Below, piece after piece: positions 55,124 to 64,000 of a stretch of DNA of 64,000 nucleotides. Both the position numbers and the translations under genes were made by a program. The notes beneath the pieces are model-generated. The model saw nothing but the letters and a program-made list of their open reading frames with translations, was not told the origin of the DNA and ran no database searches. The stretch is from Myxacorys chilensis ATA2-1-KO14 (lineage in GTDB: Bacteria; Cyanobacteriota; Cyanobacteriia; Leptolyngbyales; Leptolyngbyaceae), in assembly GCA_019359275.1 (NCBI GenBank), contig JAHHHP010000008.1:38761-102760 (forward strand), in the 5' to 3' direction. How positions within the stretch are numbered: the first letter of the stretch is position 1; each line of letters starts with the position of its first letter.

Positions 55124-55864
55124 ATGCCTAAAGTCTTAAAACTCCTGTTCATCCGCCACGCCCAATCTCAAGGCAACGTTGAAAAACGGATGCAGGGACA
55201 TGAAGAGTTTGAGTTATCGGATCTCGGCAGACAGCAAGCCGAAAAGTTATCAAAACACTTATTAGCTGATTCTTGGCGTCCAAGTCACGTTTACAGCAGT
55301 CCGCTCAAACGTGCCGCTCAGACAACCGAAATTTTGTTATCAGGGTTTCAATCGGCAATCTTGCCCTCAACGGTGAGCGATCTAATCGATTCCGCCACCG
55401 AAGCTCCGCCAGAAGATAAACCGATTCGTCGCCCGATCGTACTGAAATACGCGGAAGAACTCAAAGAATTTCAAAATGGCGTCTTCAAGGGTCTGACTTG
55501 GGTAGAAGCACAATCTCGCTATCCCGAGTTCTGTCGCAAACTTGAAGCGTCCTCAGACTGGATTCAGATTCCTGAAGCAGAATCGCTGAAAGACGCTCGC
55601 GATCGCGCTCGAAAATTTATACAGCGTTTACTAAATCTTCACAAAGATGGAGATCAAGTCTGGATCGTAAGCCACAGTTGGATTTTGCAGCATTTAATTG
55701 CAGAATTACTGGGCAGCGATCGCTCGTGGCGACTGCGTGCTGGAAATACCGCCTTATTTGAATTTTGGCTCGATCGATCGCGTTGGAATTTAGATAACCA
55801 AAACCGCTTTAATACTGACCTATGGCAGATTCGGCGCTTCAACGACAATCGTCATTTGCACTAG
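55124..55864 (+). CDS. Histidine phosphatase family protein
   Basis: A 246-residue phosphoglycerate mutase-like phosphatase. The active-site motif is RHAQSQGN (Arg11, His12) rather than RHG, followed by LSDLGRQQAEKLSKHL, VYSSPLKRAAQTTEILLSGF, ELKEFQNGVFKGLTWVEAQS (acidic loop) and WIVSHSWILQHLIAELLG with the second histidine. All catalytic residues are present. The substrate is not deducible. It begins 159 bp from the divergent ndhM start. Confidence 0.92.
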   Translation: MPKVLKLLFIRHAQSQGNVEKRMQGHEEFELSDLGRQQAEKLSKHLLADSWRPSHVYSSPLKRAAQTTEILLSGFQSAILPSTVSDLIDSATEAPPEDKPIRRPIVLKYAEELKEFQNGVFKGLTWVEAQSRYPEFCRKLEASSDWIQIPEAESLKDARDRARKFIQRLLNLHKDGDQVWIVSHSWILQHLIAELLGSDRSWRLRAGNTALFEFWLDRSRWNLDNQNRFNTDLWQIRRFNDNRHLH

Positions 55865-56035
55865 AAAATAAACCTCTAACTTCGAGACAAAAAACTATTT
55901 CTGCACTTTTTGCTAGCTAATCCATACTTCATTCGTGTCGCGGTTCCTGTTTTTTATCTAGTAAAGTCAAATCAAGCGATATATTATCGTATTGGTTTCA
56001 AATGCAGGGTCTTTTCATCGTTTACTGCTAAATTC

Positions 56036-56905
56036 ATGATTGCGAATCCAGCGAACGACATCCTTCGACAGGCTCATCAGGGCAGTGTTGCAGCTATCAT
56101 CCAAGTTCTCAACGACAAACTTGCGGATTCGGGAGTACGAACTCGCGCTATTTTTGCAAACGGCGTGTTGCAATTGCTGTGCGAAGCTCCGACCGCCGAA
56201 CAGCTAGAGCAAACCTATTTGATCGATCGCATCCGCCAAACCCTCGAATCGATTTCGCCAAAGAACATTCGGCGAGTCAATATCAATTCCCGGCTCGTTC
56301 GTGAGCAGCAGCTTCTTTGGCTGGATGAGATTCATCGCGATCCCGATGGACAAGTGCTGTGGTCAAAAGAAATATCGCTGAAGTGCAAAAATATTCTTCG
56401 CCGAAGCGCTGAAGAGTGGCGCGAAGCGTTTGCTTATAAAGACGATTTTCGGAAGCCGCTATCGGTTCAAGCTGCCCGTGAAAAGCGTTTGTTCGCTAAG
56501 GGTGTTTTTGGCGGTTTAGGAATCAGTGCTGCCGTGTTAGCCGCAGGCTGGGGTGCCTACTCTTGGCAAACTGGAGGCTTTCCTCAATTGCTCCAATCTA
56601 CGTTAGCAATTACGGCGCAGAAGTTGGTTCCTGCATCGGATACAGCCCCAAGCAGTCAGGAAGTGAAGAAGTCTAATCTGGCGCAAGATCCGTTTGCTGT
56701 GGCTGTCCGGCTAGCTGAGAAAGCCTCTAAAATGGGTACAACGGCTCAGACGGCTCCACAGAAACAGGACGTTGCGAAGCTGTGGGAACAGGCATCTGAG
56801 TTGATGGCATCTGTTCCTAAATCCGACAAACGGAGCGCGATCGCGCAAGATCGTACGGTTCTCTACCGCAAGTACAAAGAATCTACTCTAGAACGACTGA
56901 AGTAA
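56036..56905 (+). CDS. Conserved protein with one membrane helix, unknown function
   Basis: A 289-residue protein starting at ATG 56036 (MIANPANDILRQAHQGSVAA); the frame is open upstream from a TTG at 55910, but that part does not look native. The N-terminal 90 residues form a compact alpha/beta domain (IIQVLNDKLADSGVRTRAIF, LLCEAPTAEQLEQTYLIDRI). A membrane helix follows at about 160-177 (GVFGGLGISAAVLAAGWGAY), then a helical extracytoplasmic part (PFAVAVRLAEKASKMGTTAQ, DVAKLWEQASELMASVPKSD) with a TPR-like look. I recognise the general type from cyanobacteria but not a named family. It is convergent with the HerA-like gene, 8 bp apart. Confidence 0.75.
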   Translation: MIANPANDILRQAHQGSVAAIIQVLNDKLADSGVRTRAIFANGVLQLLCEAPTAEQLEQTYLIDRIRQTLESISPKNIRRVNINSRLVREQQLLWLDEIHRDPDGQVLWSKEISLKCKNILRRSAEEWREAFAYKDDFRKPLSVQAAREKRLFAKGVFGGLGISAAVLAAGWGAYSWQTGGFPQLLQSTLAITAQKLVPASDTAPSSQEVKKSNLAQDPFAVAVRLAEKASKMGTTAQTAPQKQDVAKLWEQASELMASVPKSDKRSAIAQDRTVLYRKYKESTLERLK

Positions 56906-56913
56906 ATGCTTCT

Positions 56914-58596
56914 CTAATCGATACTGCGCCCTCGAACCGTTTTTGCTCGACTAGGAACGGCAACGGGCGCTCTTTCAAGGGTGCGTTCTTGAATGTGATG
57001 AACCTGGAAGTGGCTTTGCCACATGGCGGGGGCATCCAACGTTTCTCCGCCATGTTTGGTGAGTCGCTGCCTCACTTTACATAGTACTGGAGTATTGACA
57101 CAGGCTCCCGCCACAATGATTTGCCCCTTCGTTAAAGCAGGCAGTTCTTTCAGCAGATCGCGCCCTGCGGCTTCAACTCCATACTTCAAACTATCTTGAT
57201 CGACTGGATTCACAATTCGCATAATGAACTGACTCATGCACTGAGACAGCACATCCGAATCTAGTTTTCCAGGACGTTGGGTGATGAGTCCCACGCCTAG
57301 CCCAAACTTTCGACCTTCACTAAGAATGGTACGGATCACTGCTTTACAGCGCGAAGGCTCGTTAGAAGGCGCAAATCGATGGGCCTCCTCTAATAGAATG
57401 AAAACCGGGAACGGCAAATAATGTTCGTCTGTTTTGGCAATTAATTCCTTGTGAGTGTTCATCCGGGCTTGATTCGTCTGCCGGAGAACGGCGGCACAAA
57501 TGACCTGCTGTTCCTCTTGGCTGATCTCATTCATCTGTAGAACAGTGACTTGCCCCGGTTCAAATAGTTCTTTGGGTCCAATACTGTGTTCTAGCGGGTG
57601 GAAGTACTGCGATCGCTCCAGTCGCTCCAATTTCCACTCCAGCGCAGGAGCCGACGAACCAGATTTCTCATTACCATCATCATCGACTTGAATATCGGCT
57701 TCTCGCACCGCCGCGATTAAGTCCTGAATGCCCCAGCGATAGTCCCCTTTCTTGTGTCGCTGCAACAACCGATAGGCTTTGTTAAGAATCGATTGTTGAC
57801 GATCGCTCATCTCGGGCAGCAGCGTCAAGACATCGTAATAATCCAATGACGACACCCGAATTCTAATATCATCTGGCGTCATCACTTTTACCTTTGGCGC
57901 ATAGCCATCGGGTGTTTGGAAGCTAGGATGCCCTCGCATGTCCGTTAGCGTTCCATATTCACCATGCGGATCAAAAATTAGAACTGCCGCTCGGTTGTGC
58001 GGCAATAGCAGTTCTTCGACCAAGACTCCTGCGGTATAAGATTTTCCCGATCCTGTACCTGCCAAAATCGCCATGTGCGTGCTAACTAGCTCTTTCACAT
58101 CAAGCGCGATCGGCACAGCATCTCCTTCTCTTAGCAGCAATGACCCAATGTGTGCGGCTCCTACTTCCCGCGGCTGCTTGCGGTTAAGAATGTGCCGCAA
58201 CATATCATCGTCTGCTAAATGCACCTTCGCCCCTGGATCGGGCGTCTTGCGAGGATTCATAAAGCCCAGTGCGGTGTGAAAATAACCAATCACATCAACG
58301 CTGACTTCGTAAATCTCAGGATTGGCGTATGTGAATCCAACGAGCGCCGCGATCGCTTCTGGGCTAATTTCTGTATCTGCAAAAATACGGTCAGGTAAGT
58401 GATCAATCAATCGCCTATCCGAAATTTTGCCCAAAATTTTGCGCGGCTCTCCAGCTTCAGAAACTTGGTAGTATACGTACTCGCCAATCTTGACATAGCG
58501 ATTGTCCGATGTAATGAATACATACTGATTGCCGTTTTCACCCGGACCTTTGACCGTGCCAACGACGCCAGAAGAAGGGGAATGCTCTCTGCTCAT
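56914..58596 (-). CDS. HerA-like ATPase/helicase (DUF87, HAS-barrel)
   Basis: A 560-residue hexameric-type ATPase. The N-terminal HAS-barrel-like domain (about 5-150: GVVGTVKGPGENGNQYVFIT, VKIGEYVYYQVSEAGEPRKI) precedes the RecA-like core with Walker A AGTGSGKSYTAG, FDPHGEYG, Walker B-type VFILLEEAHRFAPS and the late arginine-containing IITQRPGKLDSDVLSQCMSQ. In archaea HerA works with NurA and Mre11-Rad50 in DNA end resection; no NurA-like gene is visible here. ATG 58596 is used; the frame extends to a TTG at 58602. Confidence 0.92.
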   Translation of the reverse strand: MSREHSPSSGVVGTVKGPGENGNQYVFITSDNRYVKIGEYVYYQVSEAGEPRKILGKISDRRLIDHLPDRIFADTEISPEAIAALVGFTYANPEIYEVSVDVIGYFHTALGFMNPRKTPDPGAKVHLADDDMLRHILNRKQPREVGAAHIGSLLLREGDAVPIALDVKELVSTHMAILAGTGSGKSYTAGVLVEELLLPHNRAAVLIFDPHGEYGTLTDMRGHPSFQTPDGYAPKVKVMTPDDIRIRVSSLDYYDVLTLLPEMSDRQQSILNKAYRLLQRHKKGDYRWGIQDLIAAVREADIQVDDDGNEKSGSSAPALEWKLERLERSQYFHPLEHSIGPKELFEPGQVTVLQMNEISQEEQQVICAAVLRQTNQARMNTHKELIAKTDEHYLPFPVFILLEEAHRFAPSNEPSRCKAVIRTILSEGRKFGLGVGLITQRPGKLDSDVLSQCMSQFIMRIVNPVDQDSLKYGVEAAGRDLLKELPALTKGQIIVAGACVNTPVLCKVRQRLTKHGGETLDAPAMWQSHFQVHHIQERTLERAPVAVPSRAKTVRGRSID

Positions 58597-58972
58597 GGGC
58601 AAAACCGCCTGCTGTGATTCACCTAATGTCCGTTCAAGTGTACTATGCCAACGCCGAAAGAACGAATAAAACCAGCAATTTTCGCCGCTTTATTCTCGCA
58701 TTCTACTTAGCTTCATGTCTTGTCTCTCCCCTTCGCCTACACCTCTTGACTTTATTTTGTCTTTTAGGTTTTCAATCACGCGAATTTACGGATACTCTTC
58801 ATGTCTGCACACGCTAACCTGAAAGCAAGGAGCATGACTAAAGAGGCGTAGGTAAAAAGGTACCAACTTTAACAACAATGCCAACTTTTCTCTAGTCGCT
58901 AACAGCTACTCTGCCAGCCTGACTTTAAGGTGAGTTGACTCGAAGGTACTGTAAGCACGGGCATATGACAGG
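58597..58972. other. Divergent spacer upstream of the histidine kinase gene
   Basis: 376 bp between divergent genes. I see no gene and no strong repeat; both promoters lie here. Confidence 0.45.
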
Positions 58973-61090
58973 ATGCAAGCAAGAATTTCGCGATCGCAGC
59001 CAGAATTGCAAGAAGTGATGGGACGAGTCATGGACTCCCTAAATCCTAGAGAAGACCTTCTTCTCGTTCAATCCAATTGTGTACCTTTACTATCTAGCTA
59101 TCCCGTCGAGCCTACGGCATCGCACTCAATATCGAGTCCGTCTAGCCATAGCTCATTAGAGGTGATAGCAGCGCGACGGCTGATGCAAGTTGTAGCGACC
59201 GCTGCGCCTGTGTGTGCCTTGTTTAGCCTTGCAGAAACGTTAAGCCAAACCTTCGGCGCAGCAGGGTGTGTTATTTCGGTGCAAGCCAGTTCTACCGTGT
59301 CTGAACAGTTGATCTACTGGTTTTCTAATTCGCAGATTGCCACTACACTGCCAGAAATCGTATCTCACCACAATGCGATTAGTGTGGAAGGCAAGCTTGA
59401 AAGAACCGCAGCCAGATTTGAGGAATCTACTGATGTATTTACTCTAGAGCTACAGCATAGCGACAGCGTTTCAGGAACAGTAATCAGTCTAGCCACTCAG
59501 TGTCAAGGGCAGACGAATGCAGTAGTTAGCTTGCTGCGAGGCTCTGAAGGATCGCTTATGTCAGTTTCTGATTGCCCGGTTGACTACTGGACAGAAGCTG
59601 AAGTAAATACGTTCAACACAATTGCTGATCAAGTGGCCGTTGCAATTTCGCAGATTTTATTGCAGCAACGAGTTCACAAGCAAGCTCAGTACCAAACGCT
59701 ACTGCGACAAGTCACTTTGGCGATTCAAAATTCTGCTGAACTGTCACAAGTTACAGAACTTGCCATTCGAGGAACCGCACAAGCGCTTGGAGCCGAACGT
59801 GCATTTTTATTGCGATTGAAGTATTGGGATCCTAGGCAAAGCTTGCGGATTGTCGATCGCGTTCCTCCAAAAGCAAGAGTAATCGTCGACTGCCACTGGC
59901 AGCACAGCTCGTTAGAACTGTCTAGCTCGGAAGACCTAGAGGCGGTATTGCCCTTGAGCCAATCGTTTTGGGCGTCCGAGTGTGTGATCTGCCAGACCGC
60001 CCTCAACAGCACAGAGGAATTTCTCACATTTTCAAACAAGTCTGCTTTTCCATCGCTGACCGAGACGACTAGCATCGCTCCGATCTTCGATCCTGAAACA
60101 ATGGCTTCTTTGATGCTAGTTCCGCTTGAGAGCAAAAATCGCCTACTTGGGTTTATTGCATTGCAGCAGCGTCAACCCCGGACTTGGCTGCAAGAAGAAG
60201 TCGAACTCGTTGAATTGGTCGCGGCTCAAGTGAGTTCAGCGATTTTGCAAAAAGAGACGCTGCGCCAAGTTGAATCGCTCGTTGAGGAACGGACATCTCA
60301 ACTTCAGCAGAGCTTAGAGCTTCAAGCCAAGTTGTACGAGATCACTCGTCGGCAAATTGAGAAGCTACGGGAAATGAATCAACGAATGGATGAATTTCTC
60401 AGTACGCTAAGTCATGAACTGCGGACACCACTGACTAGCATGATGCTGGCAATTCGGATGCTGCGGGAAGCAAATTTATCGCCAGAGCGGCGTCAGCAGT
60501 ATCTCAATATTCTGGAGCAGCAGTGTGCCCAAGAGACAAGCCTGATCAATGATTTATTAGCGCTGCAAGAATTAGAAACGAAACAGGTTGCTTTCCAGTT
60601 TCAGCAGGTCAATCTTAATCCAGCGATTCAAGATTTGGTGCAATCGTTCCATCAGCGTTGGGCGCTCAAGGGTTTGAAGTTAGACATGGACTTGCCGCCG
60701 CGATCGCCGAAGTTTAATACAGATGTAGCGAGCTTTAATCGAATTTTGTTGGAACTGCTGACCAACGCTGGAAAATACGCTGATCCGAATAGCACTATTT
60801 TCCTGAAAATATCACAGATGCCTGGACAACAAATTCAAGTGATGTTGTCAAATATTGGCTCTGGTATTTCTGAAGAAGAGCTACCTCATATTTTTGATAA
60901 GTTCCGTCGCTGTCAAGGAATGACAAAAAATGCGGTTTCAGGTACCGGCTTGGGACTTGCCCTAGTGAAGAGTTTAGTCCAGCACCTGAACGGAACAATC
61001 ACAGCCTCAAGTCTGCCAATGGATGGGTCTCAGTCTTACGAAACCTGTTTTACCATTTTGTTGCCGCAAAACCTTGACCTTGGTGAGTAG
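58973..61090 (+). CDS. GAF-domain sensor histidine kinase
   Basis: A 705-residue cytosolic kinase. Two GAF-like regions (about 60-230 and 245-430) precede a coiled coil and the HisKA dimerisation domain with His481 in STLSHELRTPLTSM. The HATPase_c part has the N box ELLTNAGKYAD, FDKFRR and GTGLGLALVKSLV. The second GAF reads QTLLRQVTLAIQNSAELSQV, then ALGAERAFLLRLKYWDP. The first GAF has two cysteines (ACVISVQ-type and PVCALF) that could bind a ligand, but a phytochrome-type bilin attachment is not evident. No response regulator gene is adjacent. A 17-bp tandem duplication spans its stop codon. Confidence 0.92.
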   Translation: MQARISRSQPELQEVMGRVMDSLNPREDLLLVQSNCVPLLSSYPVEPTASHSISSPSSHSSLEVIAARRLMQVVATAAPVCALFSLAETLSQTFGAAGCVISVQASSTVSEQLIYWFSNSQIATTLPEIVSHHNAISVEGKLERTAARFEESTDVFTLELQHSDSVSGTVISLATQCQGQTNAVVSLLRGSEGSLMSVSDCPVDYWTEAEVNTFNTIADQVAVAISQILLQQRVHKQAQYQTLLRQVTLAIQNSAELSQVTELAIRGTAQALGAERAFLLRLKYWDPRQSLRIVDRVPPKARVIVDCHWQHSSLELSSSEDLEAVLPLSQSFWASECVICQTALNSTEEFLTFSNKSAFPSLTETTSIAPIFDPETMASLMLVPLESKNRLLGFIALQQRQPRTWLQEEVELVELVAAQVSSAILQKETLRQVESLVEERTSQLQQSLELQAKLYEITRRQIEKLREMNQRMDEFLSTLSHELRTPLTSMMLAIRMLREANLSPERRQQYLNILEQQCAQETSLINDLLALQELETKQVAFQFQQVNLNPAIQDLVQSFHQRWALKGLKLDMDLPPRSPKFNTDVASFNRILLELLTNAGKYADPNSTIFLKISQMPGQQIQVMLSNIGSGISEEELPHIFDKFRRCQGMTKNAVSGTGLGLALVKSLVQHLNGTITASSLPMDGSQSYETCFTILLPQNLDLGE

Positions 61091-61107
61091 TTGACCTTGG
61101 TGAGTAA
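61074..61107. repeat. 17-bp tandem duplication across the kinase stop codon
   Basis: TTGACCTTGGTGAGTAG (61074-61090) is followed at once by TTGACCTTGGTGAGTAA (61091-61107). The first unit contains the stop codon TAG of the histidine kinase gene, so the duplication leaves the protein unchanged. Confidence 0.85.
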
Positions 61108-61353
61108 AAATAATTTGTAATTTGTAGCTGATCAATACTGTGGCAATGCGGTGAATGATTTAGTTGAGTGATCCTTTGGAGTTTGGCAACGCCAATCGCT
61201 AATTCATTGGCTCTTTCATCAAGCGATGTCGATTTGGATCTCATCGTTTAGCATGCAGCAAGATTGAGAAATTCAGTCCTTCTGCCAGCCTCTATTCCTA
61301 TGAGTTTGGCAAGGTGGATCGAAGTTGACTACAAATTACCTGCCTTAGCTGGG

Positions 61354-61359
61354 TATAAT
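61354..61359 (+). promoter_or_regulatory. Possible -10 box 10 bp before the ABC1 kinase start
   Basis: TATAAT at 61354-61359 overlaps an upstream in-frame ATG (61358). If it is the promoter, transcription would start about 3-5 bases before ATG 61370, giving a nearly leaderless message. A clear -35 box at normal spacing is not present, so this is uncertain. Confidence 0.35.
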
Positions 61360-61369
61360 GCCTGAAGTT

Positions 61370-63052
61370 ATGTTACAAACCACGGCCCCATCGTTACGCT
61401 GGCAACGGCATCAATCGTCCACCTTGGCTCGACAGGTGGATATTTCGAGGTCGGCAGGTAAGCTTGCCTACTATTTGTGGTGCGACCGTAACTCGACAAC
61501 GCTTTCTTCAGCTCATCGAAACCGCCGCGCTCAGTGGCTAGTTGGTACGTTGCTTGATTTAGGTCCAACGTTTATTAAACTGGGACAGGCGCTTTCGACT
61601 CGCGCTGATCTGCTGCCGCTAGAGTATGTCAAAGCGTTGGGGCACCTCCAGGATGGCGTACCGGGATTTGACCCAAATCATGCGATCGCGATCATTGAGT
61701 CAGAGCTTGGCAATCCGCTTCAGACGTTATACCAGGAATTTGAGAAGACTCCAATCGCGGCGGCAAGTTTAGGACAGGTGCATCGCGCTCGACTTCATAC
61801 TGGGGAAGAAGTTGTTGTCAAGGTTCAGCGTCCGGGGTTAGAGCAACTATTTGAAACCGATTTTCAAGCGCTGGGGCGATTGGTGAACCTGATCACGCGC
61901 TTCTTTCCTGTGGCGAAGCACTACGATCTCAAAGCAATTCACCAGGAGTTTTCAGAGATTCTATCTCGTGAGATTGACTATGTTCAGGAAGCGATGAACG
62001 CCGATCGCTTTCGTCACAACTTTGTCAATCATCCCCGCATAGTAGTTCCGAAAATTTATCCTCGCTATACGACTCGGCGTGTGCTAACGATGGAGTACGT
62101 GCCGGGAATCAAAGTCAACGATCGGCAAAGCTTGATGGCGATCGGGCTTGATCCTAAAGAGATCAACCATTTAGGAATTTGCGCCTATCTCAAACAGTTG
62201 CTTCAAGATGGTTTCTTTCAAGCCGATCCCCATCCTGGAAATATGGCGGTTAGCTATGATGGCAAGCTCATCTTCTACGATTTCGGCATGATGGCGGAAG
62301 TGCAGCCAATCAATCGGAATCAGATGGTTCAGACCTTTTTTGCTGTGCTAAAGAAGGACACCGATCAGGTGATCCAAACGATGATTGATATGGGCTTGAT
62401 CGAGCCGACGTCTGATATGACTCCCATCAAGCGAATTGTCAGTGTTTTAGTCGAGCGATTTGCGGATAAGCCGATTGAGATGCAGGCATTTAAGAGCTTG
62501 AGAAACGAGTTATACACTGTGTTTGAGCAGCAGCCGTTTCGCCTGCCTGCTAAAATGACCTTTATTGTCAAAGCCTTAACGACTTTAGATGGTGTGGCGC
62601 GAGATCTTGATCCGCAGTACAACTTGCTCGCTGCCGCCAAGCCATTCGTCAAAAGTTTGGCCACTCTTCCCGCGTCTCAAGGGGGAGGAATGGGAGAACT
62701 GGCGCGACAAGCAAAAAGTTTTGTAACGTATCAACTGACAAAACCCAACTCGACACAGCAAGCTATTCGACGGTTAGAAGAACGGCTAGTGCAGGGAGAA
62801 TTGCAGATGCAGTCGCAGCTAGTGGAGCGCGATCGCTCGATCAAAGTTCTCAAGCTGACGCTCAAAACACTGATTTACGGCTCTCTGACTGGGTTCTCAT
62901 CCCTAATTGGAGTTCTACTTTTAACCAGTGCTTCGTATGCAGGTGGGGCGGTAGCAGCATTCATCATTGCGGCAGTGTCGGGGGTGATGCTGCTCAAGTC
63001 GTTCATTCACGTTTTGCTTCAAGGACGAATTAATCGATTGATTGATCAGTAA
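61370..63052 (+). CDS. ABC1 (AarF/UbiB/COQ8-like) atypical kinase
   Basis: A 560-residue atypical kinase. Family motifs appear in order: the KxGQ motif KLGQALSTRADLLP, the A-rich loop AAASLGQVHRARLHTGEEVV with Lys151 in VVKVQRPG, DYVQEAMNADRF, the catalytic loop ADPHPGNM and the metal motif YDFGMM. Two hydrophobic helices lie at the C-terminus (about 515-552). Members regulate quinone biosynthesis or lipid trafficking; plant and cyanobacterial ones act in plastoquinone and tocopherol metabolism. The function here is by family only. The frame also starts at ATG 61358, but ATG 61370 is preferred. Confidence 0.94.
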   Translation: MLQTTAPSLRWQRHQSSTLARQVDISRSAGKLAYYLWCDRNSTTLSSAHRNRRAQWLVGTLLDLGPTFIKLGQALSTRADLLPLEYVKALGHLQDGVPGFDPNHAIAIIESELGNPLQTLYQEFEKTPIAAASLGQVHRARLHTGEEVVVKVQRPGLEQLFETDFQALGRLVNLITRFFPVAKHYDLKAIHQEFSEILSREIDYVQEAMNADRFRHNFVNHPRIVVPKIYPRYTTRRVLTMEYVPGIKVNDRQSLMAIGLDPKEINHLGICAYLKQLLQDGFFQADPHPGNMAVSYDGKLIFYDFGMMAEVQPINRNQMVQTFFAVLKKDTDQVIQTMIDMGLIEPTSDMTPIKRIVSVLVERFADKPIEMQAFKSLRNELYTVFEQQPFRLPAKMTFIVKALTTLDGVARDLDPQYNLLAAAKPFVKSLATLPASQGGGMGELARQAKSFVTYQLTKPNSTQQAIRRLEERLVQGELQMQSQLVERDRSIKVLKLTLKTLIYGSLTGFSSLIGVLLLTSASYAGGAVAAFIIAAVSGVMLLKSFIHVLLQGRINRLIDQ

Positions 63053-63119
63053 TTTTCCAGAAGTTCACTTTAGGGTGTAGAACAGATCAAGAACAATTTG
63101 ACGTTTCTGCATCCGACAT

Positions 63120-64000
63120 ATGATTGCTGCTTCCGGTCGAGGGTTTTGGCGGTTTTGGATCTTTGCGTTTTTGACGGGTTGGATTGCGATCGCGGTAGCG
63201 GCGTGTAATCCCCAAGACTTTAAAACGCAAGCCGCACAGACCACCCAAATTGTTGCTCGGATGGGGTCGGGACCGAAAACGTTTAACTATGCAATGAACG
63301 ATTCGTCCCCCAATATTTTTGGTTATACCTACACAGGACTGATTGATACAACAGGCGCGGGAGTGCTAGAGCCTGGCTTGGCTGAGTCCTGGAAGGTTTC
63401 AGACGATAAACTCAAATTTGTCTTTACGCTGCGAGAGGGGCTGAAGTGGTCAGATGGGCAGCCATTAACCGCAGACGATGTAATTTTTACGTTTAAAGAT
63501 ATTTACTTTAATCCTAAAATTCCGACAAATGTACGGAGTATTTTTGCGATCGGTGAATCACGAGCTTTACCTGCTGTGAAGAAAGTCAGCGATCGTCAAG
63601 TTGAATTCACGCTACCAGAGCCGTTTTCTCCGTTTCTGCGAAGTATTTCTCAGTCTGCTATTCTACCGGCTCACGCTCTACGGAAAGCCGTTGTAGAGAA
63701 CGACCCAAAGGGGAACCCAAAATTTATTTCAACCTGGGGAACCGGAACAAATCCGAGTGAGATTGTAGTGAATGGTCCGTACCGAATCGCTGCTTATAAT
63801 CCGAATCAGCGCATTGTGTATGAGCGAAATCCTTACTACTGGCGCAAAGATCAGCAAGGTCGCCCCCTGCCGTACATTGAGCGAGTTGTGTCGCAAATCG
63901 TTGAATCGAGTGATACAGCCTTGATTCAATTTCGATCGGGGAGTTTAGACGTTTTGGATATTGGTCCAACGTCGTTTCAGCTCCTCAAAGCAGGAGAGAA
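63120..64000 (+). CDS. ABC transporter substrate-binding lipoprotein, family 5, partial
   Basis: From ATG 63120 about 293 codons run to the window edge. A signal peptide ends in the lipobox VAAC (Cys29), so the mature protein is a lipoprotein. The mature part reads VARMGSGPKTFNYAMNDSSP, then YTYTGLIDTTGAGVLEPGLA, ESWKVSDDKLKFVFTLREGL, KWSDGQPLTADDVIFTFKDI and GPYRIAAYNPNQRIVYERNP, as in the SBP_bac_5 (peptide/nickel type) family. Substrates are usually oligopeptides, but this cannot be decided. The remaining transporter genes would be beyond the window. Confidence 0.93.
   Translation, partial: MIAASGRGFWRFWIFAFLTGWIAIAVAACNPQDFKTQAAQTTQIVARMGSGPKTFNYAMNDSSPNIFGYTYTGLIDTTGAGVLEPGLAESWKVSDDKLKFVFTLREGLKWSDGQPLTADDVIFTFKDIYFNPKIPTNVRSIFAIGESRALPAVKKVSDRQVEFTLPEPFSPFLRSISQSAILPAHALRKAVVENDPKGNPKFISTWGTGTNPSEIVVNGPYRIAAYNPNQRIVYERNPYYWRKDQQGRPLPYIERVVSQIVESSDTALIQFRSGSLDVLDIGPTSFQLLKAGE

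Overview
The window is chromosomal DNA of a cyanobacterium. Direct signs are psaA and psaB (photosystem I core), ndhL and ndhM (cyanobacterial NDH-1 subunits), many families found mainly in cyanobacteria (DUF4079, DUF3007, CPP1-like, DUF29, Uma2), a tRNA-Leu(UAA) gene with a group I intron, and very frequent HIP1-type GCGATCGC octamers. A filamentous Leptolyngbya-like lineage is a reasonable guess but cannot be proven from the sequence. Genes are short operons on both strands; there is no rRNA operon, CRISPR array, prophage or intact insertion sequence.

Region by region. 1-5 kb: the end of a PIN-domain gene, purH, a DUF4079 membrane protein, a rhomboid protease, a small amphipathic-helix protein, a Pmp3-type peptide and a mercaptopyruvate-type sulfurtransferase. 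5.3-9.4 kb: dnaK3-dnaJ chaperone operon; the DnaK has a very long repetitive tail and a strong hairpin lies between the two genes. 9.7-16 kb: DUF29 protein, L,D-transpeptidase with a DUF2141 protein, DUF4126, TPR protein, then two TetR modules with visible operators (TetR/GNAT, and TetR/SDR/NTF2-like). 16-24 kb: DUF4350/DUF4129/CPP1-like cluster, an OmpR-type response regulator, a frameshifted Uma2 pseudogene, an HDAC-like deacetylase, clpS-DUF2103, DUF4230, a zinc-ribbon peptide and two decayed genes. 24.7-29.2 kb: psaA-psaB.

29.8-39.8 kb: a large repeat-bearing lipoprotein, an SbcD-like nuclease, an MFS transporter, an amidase, a secreted EndoU-like RNase and ilvC. 40-47.7 kb: envelope and glycan genes (GT87-like, GT2 coupled to a nucleoside transporter, DUF2079, GT1-like) and a 21-bp tandem-repeat ORF fused by its stop codon to the ribosome site of the GT1 gene. 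48-51.5 kb: pyrH-frr, convergent with ndhL-DUF3007-trpA, then the intron-bearing tRNA-Leu. 51.5-53.6 kb is the most accessory-looking stretch: a lone SMI1/KNR4 gene bracketed by two related inverted repeats, clustered TTGACATAA half-sites, and an orphan antitoxin-like gene abutting the end of a DUF1611 gene. 53.6-64 kb: ndhM-DUF1611, a phosphatase, a HerA-like ATPase, a GAF-histidine kinase, an ABC1 kinase and the start of a peptide-type ABC substrate-binding lipoprotein.

Most of the window is housekeeping and photosynthesis. The best candidates for undescribed biology are the heptad-repeat ORF at 47.7-48.0 kb, the repeat-flanked SMI1 cassette next to tRNA-Leu, and the FFNRFR repeats of the 29.8-32.5 kb lipoprotein. 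I see no complete known defence or biosynthetic system.
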